A stretch of DNA of 64,000 nucleotides from an uncultured Deferribacterales bacterium (GCA_947853665.1 CANTXF010000016.1:1-64000), one strand, 5' to 3'; shown: positions 1-8,794, numbered from the stretch's first letter. Made by a program: numbers and translations. The notes: a model not told the origin generated them from the sequence alone.

Positions 1-288
1 CACTCGATAGCGTGGGTGCAGAAGAACCACGGTCTTGAAAGCCGCTGGAACCGTATGGCTTGCGCCACGTGCCATAAGGAAGATTTCTGCACAGCGTGCC
101 ATGAGGAAGCAGTGCCCAGAAGCCACTCAAGAGCCGGGTTCGGAACTAACGGTTCCGCGGGCTTCCATTGCCAGACAAGTTGCCAGCTCCCTTACGGAAG
201 TTGGAAGAACACGCCTGCCAAAAACTGCATAGTGTGTCATAAGACAAGGCCCGTTCTTTCGACCGGAGCCCTTCATGCGATTAATTAA
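1..288 (+). CDS. Multiheme cytochrome c, C-terminal part
   Basis: The reading frame is open from the first base, so the gene begins upstream of the window and only the last 95 residues are seen. They hold three covalent heme motifs, CATCH, CTACH and CIVCH, with other histidines nearby that could act as distal ligands. A fourth cysteine pair, CQTSCQ, sits where another heme motif would be expected but has an extra residue and Gln in place of His. The spacing is typical of periplasmic multiheme electron carriers. The gene ends 19 bases before the molybdoenzyme gene, so it is probably the electron donor or acceptor of that enzyme. The exact family cannot be set from the tail alone. Confidence 0.85.
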   Translation, partial: HSIAWVQKNHGLESRWNRMACATCHKEDFCTACHEEAVPRSHSRAGFGTNGSAGFHCQTSCQLPYGSWKNTPAKNCIVCHKTRPVLSTGALHAIN

Positions 289-307
289 GGATTCAGGAGA
301 AATATTT

Positions 308-3300
308 ATGCCTAAAATTACAAGACGCGGATTATTACAGCTTGGCGCGGTGGTTTCGGCCGCCACGCTTGCCGGTTGTTCTAAAGATGACGACGCGGAT
401 TTTACACCGATTTCCGAGCAGAACGATCTGGTGTTCGATAAAGAAGCAAGGGTGGTATGCAGCAGCGGCGCTTTTAACTGCGGATCAAGATGCCATCATA
501 AAGTGCACGTAAAAAACGGCAGACTTATAGCCCTTACTTCTGCGGGAGACATAAAATACAGCGAATGCGCGGCTCTTGACGAAAATAACCCGGATGAATT
601 CGTTAAGGATACCCTTGCCACTATGGCGGAAGGAAAGCAGGTTCAATACAGGGCCTGCGCAAGAGGATATACTTATATCTCAAAAACATACCAGCCGGAC
701 AGACTTAAATATCCGCTTTTGAGGGACGAAACCCTGGGGCTTGAAAAAGGCGACGTTAGCGCTTTCCGCCGCGTTACCTGGGATAAAGCCATGGAGTTTG
801 CGGTAAACAGGGTAAAAGACTGTTTTGACAGGCAGGGAGCTTTGGGCTATATCCCGGGCTCCGGCAGACAGTGGATACATTTTAACCTTATGGGAGCTTT
901 TTATAAAAAATTTCCATGGGTATGGTTCAATAATAACGAGTCTACCGGCAATACGGACGGCGCAAAGTTCGATTCCATAGGAGGCACGTCCAAATCCAAC
1001 AACCGTACGGACAGGTTCAACTCCAAGTTCATACTTACCTGGGGTCAGGATAACAGCAGCACCACATTTTATCAGACTAACGCCTACTGGATGGAGACTA
1101 AGCTGCGGGAGGCCGGAACGCCTATCGTCGTCATATCTTCCACATACAGCGACGCGGCGGCGATGCTTGCCACCGGCACGGATGTAACTTTTAAAAGATG
1201 GCTTCCCGCAGATACCACGGCGGTTCTTTCTGGAGAGGGAAGGGCGGTATATCAGGAGCCTAGAGTGGACGACGATCTGCCTTATTACGAATACGATATT
1301 TCTTCCGGCGGAGCTACCGGAGAAGAGTATACGGTAAAAATCCCCGCGTGGGTTCCATGCCGCCCGGCTACCGACGGCGCTCTTATGACGGCTATGATGT
1401 ACGTGCTTTATAAGCGCGGCATGTACGATAAGAAATTTCTTGAAGATCAGTGCTTCGGGTTCTTTAAAAATCAGGAGATAATCAGCACCGCTCCCGAAAC
1501 ATGCCAGGCCGGTATGCCGGTGTGGGCTCCGAAAGAAGGCACAATAGGCGATACCGGAGACTTAATAGAATTCGGCAAACCTTTTACCGGTAAAAAAATG
1601 GTAGTTCCCGACGGTTATTCCTTTGAAGAACATCTGTTATCTCTCGAAAACACCACGGATAATGGCGGCTGGACCAATGCGGAAGATGGAGGAGACCTTT
1701 ACAGCGGTGTTCTTGGGTACGCCTCCCGCCTTACAGGCGTATCACGTGAGCTTATAGAAGCCATCGCCATAAAATACTTTGAAACCAGACCGTCGTTCCT
1801 TGAAGCAGGCGGCGGCCCGCAGAGGGCGTATAACGGCGTGGAATGGTGCTGGCTCTGCTTCTGCTTTGCCGCGATGTGCGGCCATACCAATAAAAGGGGA
1901 GGCGGCCCGGGCATGACCATGTACAGCACCCCGGACGAAATGGTATTTAACGACAAGTACAGCTCCGCATGGAATTCCGGTTCTTCCCGCGTTAATCCGT
2001 GGAGCGGAAAAACGATCGCCGTTAATCTTTCCGCTTTTTCCCATATGGCCCTTACCGGTACGGACTGGCGGTCGCCTGAACAGATGGCGCAGGATGTGGA
2101 ATTTGAAACCACAGGATACGCCGCGCCCGACGCGCTGAAGGAATATGGTTTGGTAAAGCCTGTAACCGATATTCTTTCCAGAGAAAAACCTGTTGAGTTG
2201 GAGTGTATAGTATGCGTCCATGCCAACTATGTGGTGTCTCAGGCCAACAGCAACAAATGGGTGGAGGCGTTAAAAAAGCTTAAAACACTTATCGTTGCCG
2301 ACTTACATATGACGCCTACGGCAAGGTATGCGGACGTGGTTTTTCCCATAGCCAGCAACTACGAAAGCGAATTTTTCGGAGACCCTTTTATATGGGGGCC
2401 TACGGCTAAATTTTATCATGCCAAGGCTATCGAGGTTATGTACGACTGCCGCACGGAGGCTTATTTCGAATCGGAGCTTTGGAGCAAAATAAACGACGCC
2501 ATAGGCGTTTCCAACGAGGAGGTTCCTCCGTCCTATGCGGAAACTGCCAGACCGTCGGGAGAACAGGGCTACGATACTAAAATCGCCCCATCTCCCTATT
2601 ATACGAAACTGGTAACGAGCGACGTTAAAACGCCCACATGGGAAGAACTTAAAGCTAAGGGCTTTTACGATCTTACAATACCTACCGATAAACCGATAGT
2701 CGGCATGAGGGATATAACCGTTCCCGGTTCCGTTGACCCTAAAACCGGAGAAGCTGTGGAAGAAGCAAGCAAAGTCGCCACTTCCACGGGGCGTATAAAT
2801 TTCTTTTCTCCATTTTGGTATCTGCGTATGCAGACTTACGCCGAGCAGGACTACCTTAAAAAAACTGCTGGGTTCCGCACGTCCACGGCAAAATATATCC
2901 CCAACAGGGAGGGTTATGAAAAATTCTTCCGCAACAGTGAAGCCGCGGATGATTACGACAAGAATTTAAAGAACTTTACCGGCTATAAGTCTCCCGTTAG
3001 CCAGAGAAATTATAAGCTCCTTTATCTTGCTAATAAGCCCCGTTTCAGAGCTCAGACGGTTCTTGACAACGTGGCTATGATGAAAGACCAGGTAAAGGGC
3101 CACGGCGTGCGTATGAACAGCGCGGATGCTGCGGAGCGCGGTATTAAGGACGGGGATTTGGTGTACGTTTATAACGACAGAGGCTGCATAAGGGTTCATG
3201 CGGAGGTTTCCCACAGGCTGCCTCCCGGCGTTGTGAGCGTGGAGCACGGCGTATGGTACCAGCCTTCTACGGACCCTGACGAGCAGGTAACGATATGGAT

Positions 3301-3472
3301 GTGCGAAAATAAGGATAATAAAACTTATACCCCGAAAAGGGTTCCCGTGGATGTAGGCGGCTGCGCAAATACTCTTACCGACGACTGCTTTACCCTAGAC
3401 CCTACTTTCTGCGTGCAGACTCTGGCCGCTCAGGGTGGGCCCTGTGAAATATCCAAATATAAACCGGAATAA
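308..3472 (+). CDS. Tat-exported molybdopterin oxidoreductase, catalytic subunit (DMSO reductase superfamily)
   Basis: Large catalytic subunit of 1054 residues expected to bind bis-MGD molybdenum (or tungsten) and one [4Fe-4S] cluster and to reduce a terminal electron acceptor in the periplasm. The start at 308 is chosen because an AGGAGA Shine-Dalgarno site lies 7 bases upstream; an earlier in-frame ATG at 275 overlaps the cytochrome gene. The N-terminus has a twin-arginine stretch (TRRGLLQLG) followed by a lipobox LAGC with Cys24, so it looks like a Tat lipoprotein. Cluster ligands appear to be Cys51, Cys58, Cys62 and Cys117; the NCGSRC segment resembles DmsA, but the first cysteine is displaced (C-x6-C-x3-C). 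A ferredoxin subunit and a TorD chaperone follow; no NrfD/DmsC membrane subunit is present. The substrate (DMSO, selenate, arsenate, polysulfide, tetrathionate or other) cannot be told from sequence. Confidence 0.88.
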   Translation: MPKITRRGLLQLGAVVSAATLAGCSKDDDADFTPISEQNDLVFDKEARVVCSSGAFNCGSRCHHKVHVKNGRLIALTSAGDIKYSECAALDENNPDEFVKDTLATMAEGKQVQYRACARGYTYISKTYQPDRLKYPLLRDETLGLEKGDVSAFRRVTWDKAMEFAVNRVKDCFDRQGALGYIPGSGRQWIHFNLMGAFYKKFPWVWFNNNESTGNTDGAKFDSIGGTSKSNNRTDRFNSKFILTWGQDNSSTTFYQTNAYWMETKLREAGTPIVVISSTYSDAAAMLATGTDVTFKRWLPADTTAVLSGEGRAVYQEPRVDDDLPYYEYDISSGGATGEEYTVKIPAWVPCRPATDGALMTAMMYVLYKRGMYDKKFLEDQCFGFFKNQEIISTAPETCQAGMPVWAPKEGTIGDTGDLIEFGKPFTGKKMVVPDGYSFEEHLLSLENTTDNGGWTNAEDGGDLYSGVLGYASRLTGVSRELIEAIAIKYFETRPSFLEAGGGPQRAYNGVEWCWLCFCFAAMCGHTNKRGGGPGMTMYSTPDEMVFNDKYSSAWNSGSSRVNPWSGKTIAVNLSAFSHMALTGTDWRSPEQMAQDVEFETTGYAAPDALKEYGLVKPVTDILSREKPVELECIVCVHANYVVSQANSNKWVEALKKLKTLIVADLHMTPTARYADVVFPIASNYESEFFGDPFIWGPTAKFYHAKAIEVMYDCRTEAYFESELWSKINDAIGVSNEEVPPSYAETARPSGEQGYDTKIAPSPYYTKLVTSDVKTPTWEELKAKGFYDLTIPTDKPIVGMRDITVPGSVDPKTGEAVEEASKVATSTGRINFFSPFWYLRMQTYAEQDYLKKTAGFRTSTAKYIPNREGYEKFFRNSEAADDYDKNLKNFTGYKSPVSQRNYKLLYLANKPRFRAQTVLDNVAMMKDQVKGHGVRMNSADAAERGIKDGDLVYVYNDRGCIRVHAEVSHRLPPGVVSVEHGVWYQPSTDPDEQVTIWMCENKDNKTYTPKRVPVDVGGCANTLTDDCFTLDPTFCVQTLAAQGGPCEISKYKPE

Positions 3473-3484
3473 TGGAGAATAATA

Positions 3485-4288
3485 ATGAGTCAATGGGGAT
3501 TTTATTTTAATCAGGACAGGTGCCTGGGCTGTCTGGTATGCAAAATGGCCTGCAAAAACTGGAATGAAAAACGCAGGGGAGACGCTCAGATTAACGGCAA
3601 GGACTATATAGCCGGAGACGAGGAGTATAAAAACCAGACCGACGGCGGAAAATACGGCGTAAGCGAAGGCTCCGCGGAAAATCCCGGTATTTATATGGCC
3701 TCCGACGGGGCTAATAATTACGGGGAATTCAGAAAATACTACATGAAGGAGGACTGGCGCCGTGTGGAAACCTATGAATACGGAGCCGTTACTCTTGACA
3801 GAGGCAACGTTTTTACTCCCGGAGTTGACAGGCGCTATATTTCCGTGTCGTGCAATCACTGCAGCGATCCGGTGTGCGTTAAGGTATGCCCGGTGGGAAA
3901 TATTTATAAAGACCCGGATACTGGCGCCGTCCTTACGGTAAGCTACGACGCGTGTATTTCCTGCGGCAAATGTAAAGACGCATGCCCGTGGGATGCTCCC
4001 CAGTTTTACGACGCGGATTTCGCCAGATATGCTCAGGACGACCCGAAACGTCCTAAAATGACCAAATGCACCCTATGCAGGGACCGCATATCCGAGGGTC
4101 TTAAGCCGGCATGCGTGGCCGCCTGCTGGAACAGGGCTCTCGACGCTGGCCCCATAGAGGAGCTGCGCCGCAAGTACGGCGATGGTGTAACGGATTCTCT
4201 GCCGGAATTTAAAAGCGGGGACACCCCAATGGGAAATACCGGGCCTAATATATTTTTCAAGGCTAAAACGGACAGGATAAGAAAATAG
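3485..4288 (+). CDS. Four-cluster ferredoxin subunit of the molybdoenzyme (DmsB/PhsB type)
   Basis: Electron-transfer subunit of 267 residues with four [4Fe-4S] cysteine groups: CLGCLVCKMAC near residue 13, CNHC...CVKVCP near 123, CISCGKCKDACP near 158, and CTLC...CVAAC near 195. This is the standard layout of DmsB, PhsB, NrfC and SrdB-like partners of periplasmic molybdoenzymes. It has no signal peptide, so it is presumably exported bound to the Tat-bearing catalytic subunit. About 75 residues between the first and second cysteine groups form a long insertion. A GGAG site stands before the ATG, 12 bases after the catalytic gene stop, so the two are co-translated. It would pass electrons between the cytochrome pool and the catalytic subunit. 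Confidence 0.9.
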   Translation: MSQWGFYFNQDRCLGCLVCKMACKNWNEKRRGDAQINGKDYIAGDEEYKNQTDGGKYGVSEGSAENPGIYMASDGANNYGEFRKYYMKEDWRRVETYEYGAVTLDRGNVFTPGVDRRYISVSCNHCSDPVCVKVCPVGNIYKDPDTGAVLTVSYDACISCGKCKDACPWDAPQFYDADFARYAQDDPKRPKMTKCTLCRDRISEGLKPACVAACWNRALDAGPIEELRRKYGDGVTDSLPEFKSGDTPMGNTGPNIFFKAKTDRIRK

Positions 4289-4289
4289 T

Positions 4290-4320
4290 TTAAAGGCCGG
4301 GCCGCAAGCCCGGCCTTTAA
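4290..4320 (+). other. Perfect 13-bp stem-loop between ferredoxin and chaperone genes
   Basis: Positions 4290-4302 pair exactly with 4308-4320 around a 5-base loop (CGCAA). The stem is GC-rich in the middle but is not followed by a T run, so it is a poor intrinsic terminator. It starts right after the ferredoxin stop codon and ends 12 bases before the chaperone ATG. An mRNA-stabilising or processing hairpin that lowers chaperone output relative to the enzyme subunits is the likeliest role; a partial terminator is possible. Confidence 0.6.
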
Positions 4321-4332
4321 CGGAGATACCCT

Positions 4333-5022
4333 ATGGAAGAATTTAAAAAATACCTGGTTTTGCGGGGCAGCATATACAGAATGTTTGCTCTCATATTTTA
4401 CAAGGAACCTGCGGAAAAGGATTTTGCCAGGCTGAAAAAATATCTGCCAGTTTTCGGAGAGTTGGCGCGCGGATACGAAAACGATGAAATTTCCGCCGGT
4501 ATAGCGTTTCTGGATGCTTTTTTCTCCGAATATGGCGAAGAGGAGGCGGTTTCTGTCTGCGGCAGGCATTTTACTGAAATTTTCCTCAGCACCGGGCTTT
4601 CGCTGGGCAAAAAGAGCGTGGTGCCTCAGGAATCCGTGTATCTTTCGCCGGAGCATTTGTCTATGCAGGAGCCGAGGGATCAGGTTCTTGAAGAATATTA
4701 TAAATGTGGCATAGGTAAAGAGAGCGGGTTTTCCGAGCCGGAGGATCATGTAAGCGCGGAACTTTATTTCTCCGCATGGCTCGGGGATAAACTCTCCGAC
4801 GAGCTTGGGAACGGAGACGGCTCGCAGGCGGAAAAAACCGGCGTACAGCTAATGGATTTTACGAAAAAGCACCTTATAAGGTGGGTTCCCGCCATGTGCT
4901 CGGATGTGGAGCGGATTTCTCCTGATAAATATTATAAAGGCGTTGCGTTAGTCGCCAGAGGTTTTCTGCGTACCGACGAGCATATATGCGGAGAAGCCGT
5001 CGGTTGTAAAAAGTCAGTTTAA
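4333..5022 (+). CDS. TorD/DmsD-family molybdoenzyme chaperone
   Basis: All-helical cytoplasmic protein of 229 residues, the usual size of TorD-family redox enzyme maturation proteins. These bind the Tat signal and the immature catalytic subunit, help cofactor insertion and prevent early export. The segment around residues 97-112 (VPQESVYLSPEHLSMQEP) matches the region before the family's E-P-x-D-H motif, here seen as SEPEDH near residue 136. It is the last gene of the molybdoenzyme set and is separated from the ferredoxin gene by a perfect stem-loop. Assignment rests on this motif pattern and on context; the exact subfamily is not certain. Confidence 0.85.
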   Translation: MEEFKKYLVLRGSIYRMFALIFYKEPAEKDFARLKKYLPVFGELARGYENDEISAGIAFLDAFFSEYGEEEAVSVCGRHFTEIFLSTGLSLGKKSVVPQESVYLSPEHLSMQEPRDQVLEEYYKCGIGKESGFSEPEDHVSAELYFSAWLGDKLSDELGNGDGSQAEKTGVQLMDFTKKHLIRWVPAMCSDVERISPDKYYKGVALVARGFLRTDEHICGEAVGCKKSV

Positions 5023-5035
5023 ATATTAAAAAGCT

Positions 5036-5080
5036 GCGGGGTATGCTGCCGGAGGCTCCGGCCGCATATCCCGTTTCCGC
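5036..5080 (+). terminator. Stem-loop terminator after the molybdoenzyme operon
   Basis: A two-part hairpin: an outer stem 5037-5046 with 5064-5073 (one G-T pair) and an inner perfect stem 5048-5053 with 5057-5062. A short T-rich stretch follows. It lies 14 bases after the TorD-like stop codon, where the operon should end. Confidence 0.6.
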
Positions 5081-5261
5081 CTTTATATCGGCAGCCCGCC
5101 GGATAACTTGGATTTCGGATTTTATCAAACGATTTTCGCTGTAATAAAACCTATTTTTTTAAATTTTTTCTTTACAAATTTTACAATCTTTTATTTTTCT
5201 TTAACTTACATTTCTAATATATTAATTAAATTAATAAAAACGATGGTTGGGGATAGGGTGT

Positions 5262-7262
5262 ATGATAAGAAATTCTATTCAGAATGTAAGCATCAAATCT
5301 AAAATTTCCCTTATGGTTCTTATTCCTGCTCTTGCGATAATAACTCTTTCTGCGTTTTTAATACGGGAAAATGTACAGGATATGGTAGAGAGCATTAAAT
5401 TAAGAACAATGATTGAAATATCAAAATCCGTATCTCTCGTCGTCCACGAATTGCAGAAGGAGAGAGGCAACAGCGCCGGTTTTATAGGTTCTCAGGGTCA
5501 GAAATTCAATAAGGAGCTTGCGGCTCAGCGAGAACTTACCGATATGAAAATTAAAGAATTCCTCGCCTTAATGTCCGCTCTTGATTTGTCGGATTTTGAC
5601 GGAACCTATGTAAATAACCTTAAAAAAGGAACGGAGGATTTGAACCGTATATCCCAAATACGTTCCGGAGTGGACGCTTTAAGCGGGGAAGAGGGAAACG
5701 CCATACCGTATTATACATCCACAATATCCAATCTTTTGGATACCGTTCTGATTGCTTCGACCCTCAGCACTTCCAATACGATTACAAGAGGTCTGATAAG
5801 CTACGTTAATTTTTTATACGCCAAGGAAATGGCCGGGCTTGAAAGGGCCACCGTCAACGGAGCCCTTACCTCCGGGAAATTTACCGACGCTACTTACGAC
5901 AGGTTCATCTCCCTCCTGACCCAGCAGGATGTGTTTCTTAAGCTTTTCAGAGCTACCGCCGGAGAGGATGAAATAGTTTCTTACAATATGGCCTCCGAGG
6001 ACGCTTCCTTCGCGGAGGTGGAGCGTATGCGCGGGATCGCCCGCTCGAAAGCGCGGGTAGGCGGGTTCGATATAGAGCCTACCTACTGGTTCGACACTAT
6101 TACGGAAAAGATAGACTCTCTTAAAACCGTTGAGGACGTAATCGCCGAGAATATTTCCGAAAAACTTGAAAGCGGCATATCCTCCGCCAAACGCAACCTT
6201 ACCCTGTTCCTGATTATTTCCGTAAGCGTGCTTCTGTTTACGATAATTTTCGGAACAGTTACGGCCAGAGATATAATAAAAAGGATAAATACGGTAAAAA
6301 ACAAGCTGAACGAAATCGCCAGCAACAAAAACCTGTGCGAAAAAATGGGGCTCGTTTCAAAGGACGAAATAGGCACGATAGGACGGTCCATAGACAGCTT
6401 CGTCGATTTTATACGCAAAGTAATGCTTGAAATACGCGGCCAGGGCAGGGAAAACGCCCGGATAGCGGACAATCTTGTTGATACTACGGTAATAGTTAAC
6501 GCGAGCCTTGAAAACAGCCAGAACGTGGCCAGGGCTAATATCAGCACCGGCAACGATATTAACCTGTTAATAGAGGAAAATATAAAAAATTCCCTGCAGA
6601 CCAGGGATTCCGCCGCCACCGCCGTGGACGAGCTGGGCAAACTGAGAGCAAGCATCGTTGACCTTACAGGAGAGGTTAAAGAGAAAAGCGACGCGGAAGC
6701 GGAAATATCGGAAGATATAAACGAGCTGGCCATGAATGCGGAAAACGTGAAAAAGGTTCTGATAGTAATCGGCGAAATTGCCGACCAAACCAATCTCCTG
6801 GCCCTGAACGCTGCCATAGAGGCCGCCAGAGCCGGGGAGCAGGGCAGAGGGTTCGCCGTAGTGGCCGACGAGGTGAGAAAACTGGCCGAAAAGACTCAGA
6901 ACTCCTTGGGCGAGATAAATAAAATTATAAATACCGTACTCACCGGGATAGGCGAGGCGGGAGAGAAAATAACCAGAAATTCGGCGGAGATAATCAGGCT
7001 GGCGGATACCGCAGAAACAGTCAAAAATGAAATAGAAAAGCTTGCGTCCAATATGCAGCAGGTTCTCGACGTGGCAGTAAGCTCCATGGAAAGCTCAAAA
7101 GATATAGGCGGCAAAGCCAGCCAGATGATAGAAGGCGGCCAAACCATAAACGTTTCCATAGCGGAAGTCGCGGAGAAAATGCACGATGTGCAGTCCTGGT
7201 CAGATTCCATAGACGCAGGCGCGGAAAGGCTGGATAATACTCTTTCCGGTTTTAAGCTATAA
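5262..7262 (+). CDS. Methyl-accepting chemotaxis protein with NIT-type nitrate/nitrite sensor domain
   Basis: Transmembrane chemoreceptor of 666 residues. A first membrane helix at about residues 13-33 is followed by an extracytoplasmic helical domain that begins with the [11 protein letters not shown] signature of NIT (nitrate- and nitrite-sensing) domains near residue 63. A second membrane helix lies at about 312-332, then a HAMP-like linker and a cytoplasmic signalling domain whose hairpin tip ([20 protein letters not shown]) is near residue 507. No C-terminal CheR pentapeptide is seen. The start at 5262 follows a GGGGATAGGG site; a TTG at 5247 in the same frame is less likely. No che genes are nearby. 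Its place beside the molybdoenzyme operon suggests it may sense that enzyme's oxyanion substrate, but this is inference. Confidence 0.9.
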   Translation: MIRNSIQNVSIKSKISLMVLIPALAIITLSAFLIRENVQDMVESIKLRTMIEISKSVSLVVHELQKERGNSAGFIGSQGQKFNKELAAQRELTDMKIKEFLALMSALDLSDFDGTYVNNLKKGTEDLNRISQIRSGVDALSGEEGNAIPYYTSTISNLLDTVLIASTLSTSNTITRGLISYVNFLYAKEMAGLERATVNGALTSGKFTDATYDRFISLLTQQDVFLKLFRATAGEDEIVSYNMASEDASFAEVERMRGIARSKARVGGFDIEPTYWFDTITEKIDSLKTVEDVIAENISEKLESGISSAKRNLTLFLIISVSVLLFTIIFGTVTARDIIKRINTVKNKLNEIASNKNLCEKMGLVSKDEIGTIGRSIDSFVDFIRKVMLEIRGQGRENARIADNLVDTTVIVNASLENSQNVARANISTGNDINLLIEENIKNSLQTRDSAATAVDELGKLRASIVDLTGEVKEKSDAEAEISEDINELAMNAENVKKVLIVIGEIADQTNLLALNAAIEAARAGEQGRGFAVVADEVRKLAEKTQNSLGEINKIINTVLTGIGEAGEKITRNSAEIIRLADTAETVKNEIEKLASNMQQVLDVAVSSMESSKDIGGKASQMIEGGQTINVSIAEVAEKMHDVQSWSDSIDAGAERLDNTLSGFKL

Positions 7263-7280
7263 GTATATCGATATAAAATG

Positions 7281-7313
7281 AAAGGCCGCCCATAAAATGG
7301 GCGGCCCTTTAAA
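7281..7313. terminator. Intrinsic terminator after the chemoreceptor gene
   Basis: Perfect 8-bp GC stem, 7284-7291 with 7299-7306, around the loop ATAAAAT, flanked by AAA and TTTAAAAA. It lies 18 bases past the chemoreceptor stop and just beyond the 3' end of the opposite-strand tRNA-Ser, so it may serve both. Confidence 0.8.
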
Positions 7314-7316
7314 AAG

Positions 7317-7405
7317 CGGAAAAGGTGGGATTCGAACCCACGGAGCAATCGCTTGCTCACACGATTTCGAGTCGTGCTCCTTCAACCGGACTCGGACACT
7401 TTTCC
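7317..7405 (-). tRNA. tRNA-Ser (anticodon CGA)
   Basis: Read on the minus strand this forms a full 89-base cloverleaf: acceptor arm GGAAAAG pairing with CTTTTCC (7399-7405 with 7318-7324), discriminator G, a T arm with GGTTCGAATCC, and a long class II variable arm. The anticodon stem CACGA/TCGTG encloses the loop CTCGAAA, giving CGA, which reads the serine codon UCG. The 3' CCA is not encoded. Confidence 0.95.
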
Positions 7406-7472
7406 TACCGGAATTGGCTTTATAGCTTAAAACCCGTCTTATGTCAATCCCATAAGCTTTTTCATAACGGCT

Positions 7473-8624
7473 TTACGGCGCCGTTCTTTTTTGCATAAGT
7501 TTTTTTAAATATACAGTGCATATTACTGCGAAAGCCACAATGATAAGGCTTGCCAGCGGCAGCTCGCGCATATCCATATTATGGGTGAGCATGACGCTGC
7601 CTAACCATGCTCCTAAAGCGTTTCCCAGATTGTAGGCGCTCTGGTTGAATGTGGACGCAAGATTGGGAGCCTGCCTGGCTCTGTCCACAACCAGTAGCTG
7701 CAGCATGGGGCTGACTGCGAAAGTTGCGATACTCCATACGAACATTACCGCCACCGCCGGCCCCGGATAAGGCATTGCAATGTAGAGAGCCAAAAGACAA
7801 AAACCTGTGGCGGTAAAAAAAACTATTATCGAATTTATCATCCGCCTGTCTCCGAATTTGCCTCCCAAAAGACTTCCTATCGTGAGCCCCACGCCGAAAA
7901 GCAGCAATACGAAAGTGACTGCGTGGGACGGTACTCCCGTAACGTCTTTAAGAATAGGAGCTATATATGTAAAAACGGTGAAAAGGCTCGCGTTGAGAAG
8001 CACCGAAAGCGCCAGTGGGATTAAGACGGTTTTATCCGCCATAGCCTTTATTTCGAGCAGAGGACTGCTTGACCTTAGCGGAATACCTGATGGAAGGGTT
8101 TTGCGCAGAACGGTAAAGGACAGTATACCTATCAGGGCCACGGCTATAAACGACGTTCTCCATCCGAAAAGCTGGCCTATGCCGGTTCCCAGGGGAACGC
8201 CCAGAACATTGGCCAACGTCGCTCCCATAAATACGTATGCTATGGCTTTGGCCCTGTTGTGCGGTTCCGAAAGGTCGGCTGCGACAACTGATGCTATGCC
8301 GAAAAATGTGCCGTGGCACATGGACGTAAAAAGCCTGGCCGCCATAAGGGTATTGTAAGAGGGAGCCAGAGAGCATAAAACGTTGCCTATGATAAAAATT
8401 ACAAGAAGGCCCAGCAATATGGTTTTACGCTTTACCCTGGAAGTGCTTACCGTAAGTATCGGGCCGCCTATGACAACGCCCATCGCGTAAGCCGTTACCA
8501 GAAGCCCGGCTTTCGATACGGGCACGTTAAGCGAGTCTGCGATTTCAGGCAGCAGTCCCATAATAACGAATTCGCTTGTGCATATTGCGAATGTGGATAG
8601 GGTGAGGGCAACTATATAATGCAT
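7473..8624 (-). CDS. MFS transporter, DHA1 drug/arabinose exporter type (AraJ/YdhP-like)
   Basis: Inner-membrane protein of 383 residues with about 12 hydrophobic segments, the usual length for this family. The start (MHYIVALTLSTFAICTSEFV) and the stretch LTVSTSRVKRKTILL between helices 2 and 3 match the DHA1 exporters related to AraJ, YdhP and chloramphenicol efflux proteins. These use the proton gradient to export small molecules; the substrate here is unknown. GGAG lies 9 bases before the ATG. The gene stands alone, divergent from the alpha-2-macroglobulin gene, and its promoter region carries two exact 10-base direct repeats that could bind a regulator. Confidence 0.85.
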   Translation of the reverse strand: MHYIVALTLSTFAICTSEFVIMGLLPEIADSLNVPVSKAGLLVTAYAMGVVIGGPILTVSTSRVKRKTILLGLLVIFIIGNVLCSLAPSYNTLMAARLFTSMCHGTFFGIASVVAADLSEPHNRAKAIAYVFMGATLANVLGVPLGTGIGQLFGWRTSFIAVALIGILSFTVLRKTLPSGIPLRSSSPLLEIKAMADKTVLIPLALSVLLNASLFTVFTYIAPILKDVTGVPSHAVTFVLLLFGVGLTIGSLLGGKFGDRRMINSIIVFFTATGFCLLALYIAMPYPGPAVAVMFVWSIATFAVSPMLQLLVVDRARQAPNLASTFNQSAYNLGNALGAWLGSVMLTHNMDMRELPLASLIIVAFAVICTVYLKKLMQKRTAP

Positions 8625-8641
8625 GGAATAATCTCCAAAAA

Positions 8642-8695
8642 GTATATATCAGCAATGCCGAAATGCGGTATATATCACATGGGGCCGTCAGTCAA
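8642..8695 (-). promoter_or_regulatory. Promoter with 10-bp direct repeats before the MFS gene
   Basis: On the minus strand a TTGACT -35 box (8690-8695) precedes TATATA (8669-8674, spacing 15, with a TG extension) or TATACC (8667-8672, spacing 17). The sequence GTATATATCA occurs exactly twice on the plus strand, at 8642-8651 and 8668-8677, 26 bases apart, over and downstream of the -10 region. This arrangement suggests a repressor site. Confidence 0.4.
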
Positions 8696-8736
8696 TAGGG
8701 TATTTGCGCCGTTTGTTTTCATATCGATAATCATAT

Positions 8737-8765
8737 TTGTAATTCGCTCGTTTAAATAGTATAAT
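8737..8765 (+). promoter_or_regulatory. Sigma-70 type promoter for the alpha-2-macroglobulin gene
   Basis: TTGTAA (8737-8742), a 17-base spacer and a perfect TATAAT (8760-8765), 29 bases before the ATG at 8795. Confidence 0.6.
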
Positions 8766-8794
8766 ATACGAATACGACAGATACGGAGGGCATT

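Noticed and set aside
5108-5302. Small AT-rich frame before the chemoreceptor
   Set aside because: Its translation (runs of Phe, Ile, Asn) reflects base composition, and it overlaps the better supported start of the chemoreceptor.
7434-7460. Weak hairpin CTTATG/CATAAG after the MFS gene
   Set aside because: Six pairs, no clean T run; too weak to call as a terminator.
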